Shown in pieces: positions 33,379 to 45,830 of a stretch of DNA of 64,000 bases (the stretch's first letter is position 1; each line of letters starts with the position of its first letter). The stretch is from Rugalucina vietnamica (taxonomy: Eukaryota; Mollusca; Bivalvia; Lucinida; Lucinidae). Position numbers and translations under genes: made by a program. The stretch covers positions 31,596,721 through 31,660,720 of the forward strand of contig OZ024874.1 of the NCBI GenBank assembly GCA_964017185.1, given 5' to 3'. The notes below the pieces were generated by a model. That model did not search any database and was not told the DNA's origin. It saw only the letters and a program-made list of their open reading frames with translations.

Positions 33379-33597
33379 TTAACCCATATTTGACGAATGG
33401 ATTCTCCCATCATTATCAATTGCATGAGTCCACCAACATTTTTAGGGGTGTTACGAGTGATTTTAAATTTTTATCTCATTTTTGAATGAAATAGAATAGC
33501 CCCAGATGGGACACCTCGTTCTGCGGCATCACATCTGGGGCTATTCTGTTTGCAAGCCTATGTCCCATAAAAAGGATGCCAGGCTTATATGAGTTAA
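33379..33597 (+). mobile_element. TTAA-flanked MITE (piggyBac-like), copy 3
   Basis: TTAA|CCCATATTTGACG ... CTTATATGAG|TTAA; hairpin AGCCCCAGATGGGACACC / CATCACATCTGGGGCT. Confidence 0.65.
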
Positions 33598-34546
33598 TGT
33601 TGCCTGGTTTGTCACTGGTCTATTCTCAAGTTTGATACTGTTTCCGACAACAAAGTTCAAATGCTGTTTTTTTTTTTTTTTTTACTCTTTGTTGTTATTT
33701 TGTATGACAATTTCCTAGCCTAAGTCCCTTTTTATTTGTTCAGAGCATAGAGGCTGATTGATTATACCAGCATGTATCAATATTTGAGTCATGAGCTTTT
33801 CAGCATGCAACAGAGCTTAAGAGATATTTTTAGACTCTGTTGCTCATTCACTCTAGCTCCTGAGGTTAATTATAGCTATAAAAGGAAACAATATTGATTG
33901 TGAGTGAACTTGAACTTTTTACCCCACCCATACATCTAGCTCTTCCTAATTTGATTATGTGATAAGGCAATCATATGCAAATCACACTCTTGGGAAAAAC
34001 TCATGAGTAAATCTTAAGCAGAAAGCTTCATGTGCTCCCCTGACAATGAATGCACTAGTCATTATTGTTTCCCCAAACCAAGAACAAATGTTCTATATTT
34101 TTCTAATTTCTTGCAGAGTGGGGAAATTTTAAACAAGCAACAATGGCAATGCAGTGCACTATAGACTCTTGTGAAAACTGTTGTGTATTAAGTGTGATCA
34201 TTAGCCAAAATGTAATCTTTATATTTACGAGCAGGATAAATTTCGTTCTCATTTAATATGAGCATAAAAAATTATCAACAAATACTTACTTTTGATGGCG
34301 CATGGCCTCAGAGCTTCGATCGGAGACGCACCCGCCAAACATATTACGCAACATATTCAACTTTTATCAACGTGGCCATCATCATCAGGCTTCTCATGAC
34401 CAGGATCACTAATCAAACCTCATCATGCTCATTCAAATGCTTGACTGCTGGTTCCTGCCTCAACGGCCAATCATACTACAGCAGCTTCCGCTAGGTTTCA
34501 GTCTGAAAAGAGAGAGATAGAACGTTTAGAATATTTCAGAATAATC

Positions 34547-34838
34547 ATCAGGAAAACATGTCAGTGAAACAAATACAAATGTACCTACCCCCTTATACCC
34601 CACTTTTTTATAGTAAAACTGGGGTATGCATGGGTATACCTATTTTTCTTATTTTTGATCCAAAACAGAAACTGTGGGTACTCTTTAGAACTGCCTCGTC
34701 AAGGCTTTTCTAACGTGCACCCACAATCTATGTTTTGAGCAAAAGTAAGAAAAATACCAAAATTTTACTACTGAAATTTTTCATTTTTTACAACTTTAAA
34801 AATCTCTGTATATTGCATGGGTATGTTTTAGTAATGTT
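34547..34838. mobile_element. hairpin MITE 'ATCAGGAAAACATG', copy 3
   Basis: ATCAGGAAAACATGTCAGTG start, stem AACTGTGGGTACTCTTTAGA / ACGTGCACCCACAATCTATG, CATGGGTATGTTTTAGTAATG end. Confidence 0.65.
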
Positions 34839-34929
34839 AAAGGCTCTTGGTGACAAACGGTTGTTTAAAATTTATTACACTTATTAAATAAAGATAAGGC
34901 TTAGTATCTGTCCAATCAGATCAGTCTGC

Positions 34930-35092
34930 AGTATGACACAACTTATCCAACATAATGACACTTTCTTTCTCACAGTTAGAGCGGTCCTTCGGAAGATCAT
35001 CTGGCAGATTGGCGACTCTAAGATAACGAGTTTGATGTTCAGTTTTGGTGCATTTTTCCATAAGTTGTCACTTACTGACAAAAGGATTTACA
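34930..35092 (-). other. short coding-like stretch, unidentified
   Basis: On the minus strand two overlapping frames are open. One reads QLMEKCTKTEHQTRYLRVAN then LPDDLPKDRSNCEKESVIML, which has protein-like composition; the other, reached from a good acceptor (tccttttgtcag), reads SDNLWKNAPKLNIKLVILES. I cannot tell whether it is an exon of the RhoGAP gene, a retroelement fragment or chance. Confidence 0.22.
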
Positions 35093-35518
35093 CAATGTAC
35101 TGATTAACTGCTTGCAAGGAAAGAAATGTCAAGTTGCATATTTTAAATATGGTGAAATAAATGCATGAAATCAATCTACAGTAAAAGCACAGACACTGTG
35201 TCTACTACCACACTTGAAACCTGAACATTTGTCAAGAAAAAAAGTCTACTGGAGTATTTACAAACACACGTGGCATGAAAACCATAAAAAGAAAGATGGC
35301 GACAAGCTTATAGTATCAGTTTCAAGAAGGCAGTTTGCACAGTCTATGCAGCAATGACAAAGGTGCTTCCATTAGCAGAACTATTTCTTTGCCAAGAATC
35401 AAGACTAATGTTCTTATCTGTCATCCACAATGGCACAAGTTAAATGCTCAGGACTGCTGTTTGTATTTTTGTTACATGATCTGTGTAATAAAGATCATAA
35501 ATTCAAACAGGGTAATCT

Positions 35519-35740
35519 GAGCCGCATCGTGAGAAAACGGAAATTTGCCTATGCGAAAACAAAGGCGCAGATCAGCTTCGCAGTAACTGCGAAGCTGATC
35601 AGCGCTTTTGATTTCACTACACGAATAGTACAATTTCTCTTCTATTTAAATCCGAAATTTCAAGCTTCTAGCCTCCTTCTGTGACTTTGTGTCAGACCCG
35701 GTCGGAAACCCCGAAGACCGGTTTTTTCACGTCGCGGCTC
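35519..35740 (+). mobile_element. CP-MITE copy 13
   Basis: Near-complete: GAGCCGCATCGTGAGAAAAC left end, CTTCGCAGTAACTGCGAAG centre, CACGTCGCGGCTC right end. A short deletion removes part of the CTGTACAGGCCGG block. Confidence 0.8.
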
Positions 35741-35924
35741 ATTCATAGGAACAAACAATATCATCATATCATTAAATTTTGGACAAAATATAAGAAACAA
35801 AACTATCATTACAAGCCTTGACACAGAAGAAAATTTATCAAAGTTAAAGGCCTCGTCACACATAAGTGAAAATCTCTCTCAACGTAGGCTTGCGTTTTAT
35901 TTCGAAAAGGGATTCTTGTTTGTT

Positions 35925-36015
35925 TGATTTATTGCTTTACGCCACTTTCAACATCTAATGTTCTGACATGACCATAGCTGTTGACAGGGACATAAAGCAA
36001 TAAATCAATCAAACA
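35925..36015. repeat. inverted pair of SINE 3' tails
   Basis: GTTTGATTTATTGCTTTACG faces CATAAAGCAATAAATCAATC, with CATGACCATAGCTGTTGACA GGGAC between: two tail cores head to head. Confidence 0.45.
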
Positions 36016-36204
36016 AAAACTATTTTCTGCATCAAGCCATTTTTGCTTAGGTGTGACGACTCCTGAAGGTTTTGGTACACAAAGCTGGCTATACAGCACT
36101 CAAAACTAACCTGAAACAAAAACAAGTATGCTGATCAGATGCTGGTAGCTACATGGTGGCAAACGGCTGAACCATCCCTTTGTTTTTGCAAGCTTTTCAT
36201 AAAT

Positions 36205-36433
36205 GAGCTGCATTATGAGAAAACCAACATTATGCATATGTGAAAACAAAGCCGCAGATCAGCTTCGCAGTAACCACGAAGCCGGTCAGCGCCTTTGTTT
36301 TCACTACAGGGATTGTACAGTTCCTCTACTTTCTAAATCCAAAATTTGCAAACTTTAGCCATCTTCAGTGATTGTACAGCCTGCTGTATGTCCAACATGG
36401 TCGGAAAAAGTTGGTTTTCTCATGACGCGGCAC
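36205..36433 (+). mobile_element. CP-MITE copy 14
   Basis: AAAT on both sides. Right end reads GCGGCAC. Uses the CCAACA/TGTTGG-like inner-end variant instead of ACCGG. Confidence 0.7.
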
Positions 36434-36660
36434 AAATGCATCTCATACAACATATGAGTTTAGGTCAGTGAACTTCCTGTTATTTGTGGTAATTACAAGA
36501 CCTACTTGTGTTAATTTGTCACCCTAGAGTGGTCATATGATCCCAACACATTTCAAACCAAAAGAATGTGGAGAATGCTAATAGCCAGCAAAGTAAGTCT
36601 GAAGTAGACTCAACGGTCTGCGCTAAATTCTATCTAATAAAAAAGTTGGAATCTTCTCGG

Positions 36661-36661
<1 letters not shown>

Positions 36662-36726
<65 letters not shown>

Positions 36727-36766
36727 CCTCCCTCCCCCTCTCTCTCTCTGTCCCTCTCTCTCATTT
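36662..36766. repeat. (CT)n microsatellite with CCCT interruptions
   Basis: About 30 uninterrupted CT units then CCCT/CTCT variants. The Ser-Leu open frame over it is an artefact. Confidence 0.95.
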
Positions 36767-37425
36767 TCTCTTTAGATTACCAGTACTTAGTGAACATTTC
36801 TCAGTGTAAATGTAAGTCTGTCTGACCATCACACAAAAAGATGTCTTGGTCAGACGAATATTTTGCCACACAGGACTGGAATTTCTGTGAAGAAATTCAG
36901 GTAAAAACTGAGCCAATATCTTATTGGTCAGGTATTATGAATTCCGTCGGACAAACATACAGAGTTTATCTAACCAAAGAGAGTTTATCTGACCAAAGGT
37001 CCAGTAAGGTATTCACAAGTTGCTTTAACACAAGATTTTTTTTTCTCCATTAACTAACAAATGCTCTTCTGGAGTGGAAGAAGAATAACCAAAAAAATAT
37101 TTTCATGATCAAATCTTCACATAAGAAATGTGCCAGACTTTGAAATCCATCTTCAGTCTGCATCATTCAATTCCAAACGGATGCACTATCAAATGAGCTA
37201 TTTTTTTTTTTTTTTTTTATTTATACCATGTCCTGACTTCTCAAAAAGGTTTGTAAACTGTATGTGAACTGGCCATCAGAGAGTCAAAGAGATAAAGTTC
37301 AAAATTCCTGTAAAATTTAAAAGTAAAAAGTCTTACCAGTGTAATAAAAATCCAAAACTGATTTCTACTATCAATTACAATCCTCAAATTTTATAAGAAT
37401 GTTCCATTTATGTGAAATATTAAAT

Positions 37426-37660
37426 GAGCCGCGACGCGAGAAAACCGGGCTTTGGAATTTCCGACCAGGTCTGACACAAACTGACCTGTACAGTCACAGA
37501 AGCGGCCTAGAAGCTTGAAATTTCGGATATAAGAAGAAGAGGAAATGTACTATCCCTATAGCGAAAACAAAGGCGCTGATCAGCTTCGCGGTTACCGCGA
37601 AGCTGATCTGCGCCTTTGTTTTCGCATAGGCAAAAATGCGGTTTTCTCACGATGCGGCTC
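37426..37660 (-). mobile_element. CP-MITE copy 15, near-consensus
   Basis: AAAT duplication (37422-37425, 37661-37664); palindrome centre CGCGGTTACCGCG intact. Confidence 0.85.
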
Positions 37661-37823
37661 AAATAAAAGGAGAATTATTTCTATTAAAACTTCTTAAAAT
37701 TTATCTAAAACATGAACACACAAAGTTTTCTGGTTTTGATTATTTCAAATCGGATCTATAGTACAATGACAGGATTAGTACATTGTCATAACAAGACCAA
37801 AGATCAAAATATGAACAAAATTT

Positions 37824-38055
37824 GAGCCTGTGCATGAGAAAACCAGCAATTAAGCTTTATGACCAGGTCGGACACAAACCAGGCTGAACAGTAACAGAAT
37901 AAAGCTAGAAGCTTGAAACTTTTGATAAAAGCAGAAGAGGAATACTATCCGTGTGGCGAAAACAAAGGCGCTGATCAGCTTTGCAGTTACTGCGAAGCTG
38001 ATCTGCGCCTTTGTTTTCGCCTATGCAGATTGTTGGTTTTCCCATGCAGCGGCTC
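37824..38055 (-). mobile_element. CP-MITE copy 16
   Basis: GAGCCTGTGCATGAGAAAAC to CATGCAGCGGCTC, with a full palindrome. It lies about 160 bp from copy 15 in the same orientation. Confidence 0.8.
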
Positions 38056-38275
38056 AAATAAGAACAAAATTTAATGAGCTTCTGAGCCAAATCATGGGAA
38101 AACTCACTGTATCCATACTGCATACTTTGATGACAGTTATCAGCCTGCAATTTGGTATACAGTCTGAGCGGATCTGTGGTTTAATATTGACCTTATGGAT
38201 GACCATAACCAAACGATTATAAGCCTTATTAGCTTAGTTGGGTGGTTATATTTGAAGTCCTTAATTTGGGCAAAA

Positions 38276-38352
38276 GTCCCATAAAATGGAGGCAATGTTC
38301 TGACATGATAGCTGTTGACTGGGACGTAAAGCATCAACTCAAACAAACAAAC
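38276..38352 (+). mobile_element. SINE 3' tail fragment
   Basis: GTTCTGACATGATAGCTGTT GACTGGGACGTAAAGCATCA ending in AACAAACAAAC. Confidence 0.5.
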
Positions 38353-38675
38353 ATCATGGGGAAATCTATCTTGAGGGTTTCTGAACAGATCTGACACAAA
38401 CCAGGGTGTACAGCCACAGAATTTCAGACGTGATGTGCTGCCTTTCATAATGAAGATAAAGGCTGATCTGCTATGTGCCTTTTAGCCTTTTTTTTGCACT
38501 GCATATTCAGCTTTTGTTTTTTTCATTTTTTTTTAATTTATGATGAATATCCTTTTATACTACATGTATTTTTTAAAACCTGGATGACACTTTAAATACT
38601 TATCAATTTTTACCTTTCTCTGTTATCAGATTGATTTTATCTCCTCTTAACCACAAAACACAATGACTGCATATC

Positions 38676-39384
38676 TTAAAGCCAGATGTACGTAATTGAC
38701 CTCACGGTAGAAAATTTTTATTTTTGGCATGTGGTTGTATTTTGATGTCCTGCATACGAAAATGAAAAGAAATCGATACCGTTCCGAGCTTGTTTTCGAG
38801 ATATCGGCCTTCAAAATCATCAAATTTGAGAGCGAAAATACATTGACGTCAACGTAAAATGCGATTTTTAGACCCCCTTTTTGTTAATTTTCTTGATATA
38901 TTTCAAAAACTCCACGGTAGGATTTTTTAAAAAACTGATATGTATTAGAGAAATTCCTGAACTACAGGTAGATAACGAGAAAGTCCCTAGTTACCGGGTT
39001 CGTTTTCCTGCTATAAGCGTGCGAAGAGAAGTAGTCGTTGCTGAATTCAGTACGTTTTATGCGCGACGTCGATTTTGCGCCAAAATCTCCGACGCTATTT
39101 TGTATTCAATATTGCTAACTGTCGCGCAAATGATGTTTTCCTCGGGATAACATGTCCACAATCTATATTTTGAGCAAAAATAATAAATAACATCAAATTT
39201 TTTACATTTCTGAAGTCCTCTACATAATTTTATGTAAATAGTCTCGTATTCCGAACGTAAACTGACGCTAGAAATGACGTTTCGAGCGATAAGTGACGTT
39301 ACGAATGCGGCGTAAAAATGACGTTTCGACCCTTAGATACGCACGCTCCTTTGAGCGCCTTCAATTACGTACATCTGGCTTTAA
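38676..39384. mobile_element. 0.7-kb TTAA-flanked element with perfect 20-bp inverted ends
   Basis: TTAA at 38676 and 39381; terminal repeats AGCCAGATGTACGTAATTGA and its exact complement at 39361-39380. Interior holds GACGTCAACGT and repeated GACGTTTCGA motifs near the right end. AG-starting ends with a TTAA target fit Kolobok better than piggyBac; this is inference. The 89-residue frame inside has no recognisable domain. A scrap of the ATCAGG hairpin family lies at 39148-39190. Confidence 0.7.
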
Positions 39385-39976
39385 GGTGTTCACATTTTTA
39401 AACCACTGATTACAAAAGATAATACAAAACTTAAGATCAGAGACATTGCCAAGATTTGGAAAATTTGCTTTCATTTTTCTCTGCTAAATTCTAGAAAATC
39501 AGTGTTCATATTATTACATGAACTACACAGATTCTCTTATGGCTTGGTGTGAAGTACTAATGCACCAGTCATTTGTAACCACTGCTCCCCCACCTACGGG
39601 GAAGGTCTGGGATCATGACTTTTCAGCTTTCAGTGCCCTGCTATAAGCCATACCCCCGCCGGCAAAGTGGAGGTCAAAACTTTGCTCTTTGCCCCGCCCT
39701 TCGCAATAGAAAATCTCCCTGGGGTAATGATCCCCTAATGTCAAAACCCCATCATTTACCCTGCACTGAGCCCTGCACTTTGGCCCGGCTATCCCCCACC
39801 CTTCCCCGGAGGGGGGGGGGGGGGGGGGGGGGGCAGTTGTTGCAAATGAATGGTGCATGACCAATGCAACTATCCAAAAATTGACTTACAAAGGTTAAAA
39901 TGCGGAATAATTTTTGCTGATTGTAAATTACCACGATCGTATTTTCTCATGTCGAGTGCCGATTAAAACAGGATTT
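39385..39976. other. unassigned sequence with a G homopolymer
   Basis: Contains a 23-base G run at 39811-39833 and purine/pyrimidine-skewed CCCCGCC text. Proline-rich frames here come from the homopolymer. Confidence 0.5.
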
Positions 39977-40211
39977 GAGCCGCGTCATGAGAAAAACGGA
40001 TTTTTGCCTATGCGAACACAAAGGCGCAGATCAGCTTCGCAGTAACTGCAAAGCTGATCAGCGCCTTTGTTTTCGCTACACAGATAGTACAATTTCTCTT
40101 CTTCTTAAATCCGAAATTTCAAGCTTCTAGCCTGCTTCTGTGATTGTACAGGCCCGTTTATGTCAGAGCTGGTCGGAAACCCCGAAGGCCGGTTTTCTCG
40201 CGTCGCGGCTC
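39977..40211 (+). mobile_element. CP-MITE copy 17
   Basis: GAGCCGCGTCATGAGAAAAA to GCGTCGCGGCTC; flanks ATTT and ATTC look like a mutated duplication. Confidence 0.82.
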
Positions 40212-40739
40212 ATTCTATAGTACTAGTTTTCTGAGAGATGTCTGATATTTTCTCTGACCCAGAAATCTATATAAAGAAATGAAAAGTACAGCCATTACAA
40301 CCTGATAGTGTTGAAAATACTAGAAACATCATAAACATTCTGGCACTGAAATATGAACAGGGTAGCAATAGGGAGTCAAAAAAGATGCAGATCAGTGTCA
40401 GTTAATGGCAAGGAATGTGCATAAGGTACTAGCAATCTGCCTGTGAGGGAACAATGCCCTGGAAATGAGCCGATTGACGATGGTCCATCCCGATACCATC
40501 TCATTCTATGACTGAGAACATTAGAGCATCAAATCAACAAACATCTTTTTTTTTTTTCATTATAATGGTGTAATAACGTGTAATTTACATGTAACAAACA
40601 GGACAGCAGTATAAATGACTATATTGCTATATTAAGAATAACTCTCCTCTTTTTTCCTACCATATCTGGTAACAAAATAAACATAATAAACCTTACAACA
40701 TGCATGTTTTACATAATTTGACAAAGGATAGTACAATAT

Positions 40740-40947
40740 GAGCCACACCATATCAAAAAACTGCTTTAGCATATGTGAAATACAAACGCCAGATCTGCAT
40801 TGTAACTACTTACCTTGTATTTACTACAAAGACAGAACACTCCTCCTTTTTCTTAAACATGACGTTTTAAGCTTTCAGCCAAACTTTGTGGCCTCACTGC
40901 TGAGTTTGTGTCAGACTCCTCAGAAAATTCTTGTTTATACCTGGCTC
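40740..40947 (+). mobile_element. CP-MITE copy 18, decayed
   Basis: GAGCCACACCATATCAAAAA start, GTGTCAGACTCCTCAG block and CTGGCTC end. Palindrome degraded. Confidence 0.5.
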
Positions 40948-40954
40948 ATAAAAT

Positions 40955-41174
40955 GAGCCGCCACATGGGAAAACCAACAATCTGCATAGGCGAAAACAAA
41001 AGCGCAGATCTGCGAAGCTGATCAGCCCCTTTGTTTTCGCTACTCGGATAGTACAATTCCTCTTCTACTTAAATCCAAAATTTCAAGCATCTAGCTCTTT
41101 TCTGCACTTGTACAGGCCAGTTTGTGTGAGACCTGTTAGGAAACCACATTGTTGGTTTTCCCACGAGGCGGCTC
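40955..41174 (+). mobile_element. CP-MITE copy 19
   Basis: GAGCCGCCACATGGGAAAAC to ACGAGGCGGCTC with AAAT on each side. One palindrome arm is partly deleted (GCGCAGATCTGCGAAGCTG). Confidence 0.8.
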
Positions 41175-41502
41175 AAATGTTTATCAAAGTGGCAGTAATG
41201 GTCTTATTTACATAAAATTAATTTAGTTGATACAAATTGGTACTAAATAGTTATGAATTCTTATTTTTTATCTACTGAACTGATAAATCATGAAAGGCAT
41301 GATCATCAATCTTGCGTTTTTTCTCATTTGACATTTATGAGGATAGGTAACTTTTCTGGGCATTCAGGTTATTCTAGTATAAGATTTTAATCCAGGTACA
41401 TGTATAATATATTATCTTAGTTCTAATACAATGAAAATCTATGACAAAAAATATGACTGACAATCAACAGCCAATCGATGACCCAAAAGACATTAGGAAT
41501 AG

Positions 41503-43770
41503 TCTATGACCACATGGACATAATGGACAATCTATGACAACAGAGACAAGAATGATGGACAATTATGTCCACAGAGACATGATGGACAATCTATGACCAC
41601 AGAGACATGATGGACAATCTATGACCACAGAGACATGATGGACAATCTATGACTAAACAGACATGATGGACAATCTATGACCAGAGTCATGATGGACAAT
41701 CTGTGACCAAACAGACATGATGGACAATCTATGACCACAGTCATGATGGACAATCTATGACCACAAAGACATGACGGACAATCTATGACCACAGAGGCAT
41801 AATGGACAATCTATGACCACAGATACACGATGGACAATCTATGACCACAGAGACATGATAGACAATCTATGACCACAGAGACATGATGAACAATCTATGA
41901 CCACAGAGACATCATGGACAATCTATGACCACAGATACATGATGGACAATCTATGATCACAGAGACATGATGGACAGTCTATAACCACAGAGACACAATG
42001 GACAATCTATAACCACAGAGACATGATGGACTATCTATGACCACAGAGACACAATGGACAATCTATGATCACAGAGACATGATGGACAATCTATGACTAA
42101 ACAGACATGATGGACAATCTATGACCAGAGTCATGATGGACAATCTGTGACCAAACAGACATGATGGACAATCTATGACCACAGTCATGATGGACAATCT
42201 ATGACCACAGAGACATGATGGACAATCTACAACCACAGAGACATGATGGACAATCTATGACCACAGAGGCATAATGGACAATCTATGACCACAGAGACAT
42301 GATGGACAGTCTATGACCACAGAGACATGATGGACAGTCTATGACCACAGAGACATAAAAGACAATCCATAACCACAGAGACATGATGGACAATCTATGA
42401 CCACAGAGGCATAATGGACAATCTATGACCACAGAGACACAATGGACAATCTACAACCACAGAGACACAATGGACAATCTATGACCACAGAGACATGATG
42501 GACAGTCTATGACCACAGAGACATAAAAGACAATCTATAACCACAGAGACATGATGGACAATCTATGACCACAGAGGCATAATGGACAATCTATGACCAC
42601 AGAAACATGATGGACAATCTACAACCACAGAGACATGATGGACAATCTATGACCACAGAGACATGATGGACAATCTACAACCACAGAGACACAATGGACA
42701 ATCTATGACCACAGAGACATGATGGACAGTCTATGACCACAAAGACATAAAAGACAATCTATAACCACAGAGACATGATGGACAATCTATGACCACAGAG
42801 GCATAATGGACAATCTATGACCACAAAGACATGATGGACAATCTATAACTACAGAGACATAATGGACAATCTATGACCACAGAGGCATAATGGACAATCT
42901 ATGACCACAGAGACATGATGGACAATCTACAACCACAGAGACATGATGGACAATCTATGACCACAGAGACATGATGGACAGTCTATGACCACAGAGACAT
43001 AAAAGACAATCTATAACCACAGAGACATGATGGACAATCTATGACCACAGAGGCATAATGGACAATCTATGACCACAAAGACATGATGGACAATCTATAA
43101 CTACAGAGACATAATGGACAATCTATGACCACAGAGGCATAATGGACAATCTAAGACCACAGAGACATGATGGACAATCTACAACCACAGAGACATGATG
43201 GACAATCTACAACCACAGAGACATGATGGACAATCTATGACCACAGAGACATGATGGACAATCTACAACCACAGAGACACAATGGACAATCTATGACCAC
43301 AGACATAAAAGACAATCCATGATGGACAATCTATGACCACAAAGACATGATGGACAATCTATGACCACAGAGGCATAATGGACAATCTATGACCACAGAG
43401 ACATGATGGACAATCTACAACCACAGAGACATGATGGACAATCTATGACCACAGACACATGATTGACAATCTACGACCACAGAGGCATGATGGACAATCT
43501 ATGACCACAGAGACATGATGGACAATCTATGACCAAACAGACATGATGGACAATCTATGACCAAACAGACATGATGGACAATCTATGACCACAAAGTCAT
43601 GATGTGCAATCTATATAGATGATCAGAGAGACATAATGGACAATCTATGACCACAGAGACATGACAGACAATCTATGACCACAGAGACATCATTGGCAAT
43701 CTATGACCACAGAATCATGATGGACAATCTATGATCAGAGAGACATGGACAATCTATGACCACAGACATG
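41503..43770. repeat. 28-bp minisatellite, about 80 copies with higher-order repeats
   Basis: Unit GACATGATGGACAATCTATG ACCACAGA. Variant units (GACATAAAAGACAATC, GGCATAATGG, CTACAACC, CTATAACTAC) recur in fixed order: the ACATAAAAGA variant sits at 42353, 42521, 42745 and 42997, spacings 168, 224 and 252, all multiples of 28. Edges decay into related but irregular units. Confidence 0.95.
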
Positions 43771-44599
43771 ATGTATTACCAGAGAGAGAATAAGGCATAA
43801 CCAGAAACACAATAAACAGTCTATGACTGACCAGAGACATAACAATTATTGCATTGTGAGTCTGTAGAAACCAACTCAGATAGACAAGACTAGACTATAT
43901 ATAGAAGGCTGATGCTGCAACAACAAGGTGAGTAAAATCACCTACCAGTCAGACAGAATGATCTCCCCTGTTTAAGAACTAATTTATCTTAATGCTGAGA
44001 AAATTCCTCTTGGTGTTAAATAATACATCTTTGTCCATGTGGAACTGGGCTAAAAATAGGCAATGATTTCCAATACTCCTGCAGACTGACTCTTGTAGAA
44101 ACTAAAAATAGTGGAAGTGTTGATTAATGTGATATTTCTTTTTTTCCAGAAGAGTCGAGCTGTCGATAAGCATGGTAGTTAATTCCACTATCCGTCAAAT
44201 TCACTTAGTTAAGTAGAAGCTTATGTGGCGTAAATGTTAAGCTTCTTGCTTTGTTAACCATAAGAGTACAAGCTCGAGCCCGAACTCTACAAGTCTTTTG
44301 GATATTGAATCAGAGGTCCAGTCTCCATATGACCTTAGCTATTGAGAACACCTTAGTATATCAGTCAAATAGTTTGCACCACTAAACAACTATCTGTATG
44401 GTCAGACATTGGTTTTAAGTTAAGTGTTATCTATTATTTGTAGAGGCCTTGGTCCAACATCACATTGCAGAGAAGCTTTAGGCTGCTATATCAGGTGAAT
44501 GAAGGCCAAATAACTAGCTGAATTACGTGTGCTGATTCAGGTTAGCATACGCATCAAGCTACATGCTGTTCATTAGTGTAAAAAGACAGCTACAATTTT
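43771..44599. other. unassigned sequence
   Basis: A faint tRNA-like block (TTAAGCTTCTTGCTTTGTTA ... AGCTCGAGCCCGA) at 44235-44290 followed by ATGACCTTAGCTATTGAG may be an old SINE. Otherwise nothing. Confidence 0.35.
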
Positions 44600-44775
44600 A
44601 AGCTCCAAAATTTTTGTGAAACCTTAATTTTCGCAAACATTTGCAAATTCAAAGTTCTCACTAATTAAAGAGTCTCTATCGATATACAGTAAATAACAGA
44701 TAAACATTTATTTAAGAATTCAAAACCTTGCAAATAAAACTTGGAAACAGAAGATTAGCAAAATAAAAGTCAGAC
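44600..44775. mobile_element. decayed ACTGTAAAT-family MITE
   Basis: TTTTCGCAAACATTTGCAAA, TAAAGAGTCTCTATCG and TTCAAAACCTTGCAAATAAA blocks match the copy at 45126 in order. Termini lost. Confidence 0.4.
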
Positions 44776-44962
44776 AAAAATTTCTGAATAACAGCACAAA
44801 AGGTTCCACTATGGCCAAGCAATTCAAACAGCCAAACAACAATTATCATGTTGTGAGTGATCTTGGTTTAGCTGGTCAAATTATGATGCATACATGTAGA
44901 AGCTGTCTTGTGTTTACATACTCATATTATCAAACCAAACTTTTTTTTGCATTTCATGAAAA

Positions 44963-45660
44963 CAGGCCCCCTAGCAGATTCCAAGAAAAATAAAGGTTTT
45001 TTATAAAGGCTATTTTTGCCAAAATAAAGGCTCTTTAAGACAGATTTTTGAGAAAATAAAGAGCACAGTGTGGTCTGCTAACAACACAGTGAAATAGTTT
45101 TCAGAGATCCGCAACACCTATTTAATACTGTAAATCCGGAAATTTTTGCGAGAACTTAATTTTCACTAATATTCGCGAAGTCTTTGCTTCGCGAAAATAA
45201 AGTTCTCGCTAATAAAGAATTACTATAAGCTTTATAGACTGCACGAGTACTTGCTCGCGAATTCAAGAACTAGCTAATAATTCAGAAATCGAAAATTCGC
45301 GAAATAAAAGTCTCGCGAAAAATTCCGAATTTACAGTACTTCAACTCTTTGTGAAATAACCCAGAAGAGTCCCCCCTTGTAAAAGTATGAGTGAAACATA
45401 AAGCTTAATTAAGCCAGGGGTCTGGGGGCCGGCTAGGCCCCCAGAAGCCAAATACTAAGCCTTGAGTTCCCTTCCAATTTCAGCATTTCCTGATAGCAAT
45501 ATGTAAAATAAAGGCTATTTAGTTAAAATTATCACAGAATAAAGGTTTGAGAGTAAAATTATATGCTTTTTGGTGGATTATGGAACAAAATAAAGGTTTT
45601 AAAGGATTTCCATTAAAATAAAGGTTTTTAAAGGTTTTAAAGGTTCCCCTAGGGGCCCTG
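44963..45660. mobile_element. 0.7-kb hAT-like element
   Basis: Ends CAGGCCCCCTAG and, reverse strand, CAGGGCCCCTAG; GAAAA on both flanks may be the remains of an 8-bp duplication. Interior repeats AAATAAAGGTTTT. It hosts the MITE at 45126. Confidence 0.55.
45126..45338. mobile_element. MITE with ACTGTAAATTCGGAAA ends, copy 2
   Basis: TACTGTAAATCCGGAAATTT to AAATTCCGAATTTACAGTA; strongly self-complementary throughout. Confidence 0.7.
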
Positions 45661-45830
45661 GAAAAAGGTCAAAGTCCACCCAGGGACACCATTTTATCAT
45701 GATCAGCCAAGTGGCTTCAGAGAAGAAAATGTTTGAAAATTGCTGATATAGTATTGGTGACGACAACTGAGCATTCTAACAGGACCTTAACTGTTTACCA
45801 TGAGTGATAGGCAATAAATTGAAATCATAT

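Noticed and set aside
36568-36825. 85-residue Ser-Leu frame
   Set aside because: Translation of a CT microsatellite.
38881-39150. 89-residue plus-strand frame
   Set aside because: Lies inside the TTAA-flanked element, lacks any recognisable domain and shows no transposase motif.
39613-39934. Proline- or glycine-rich short proteins on both strands
   Set aside because: Generated by the G/C homopolymer at 39811.
41503-43770. CRISPR-like array
   Set aside because: Units are contiguous with no unique spacers; it is a eukaryotic minisatellite.
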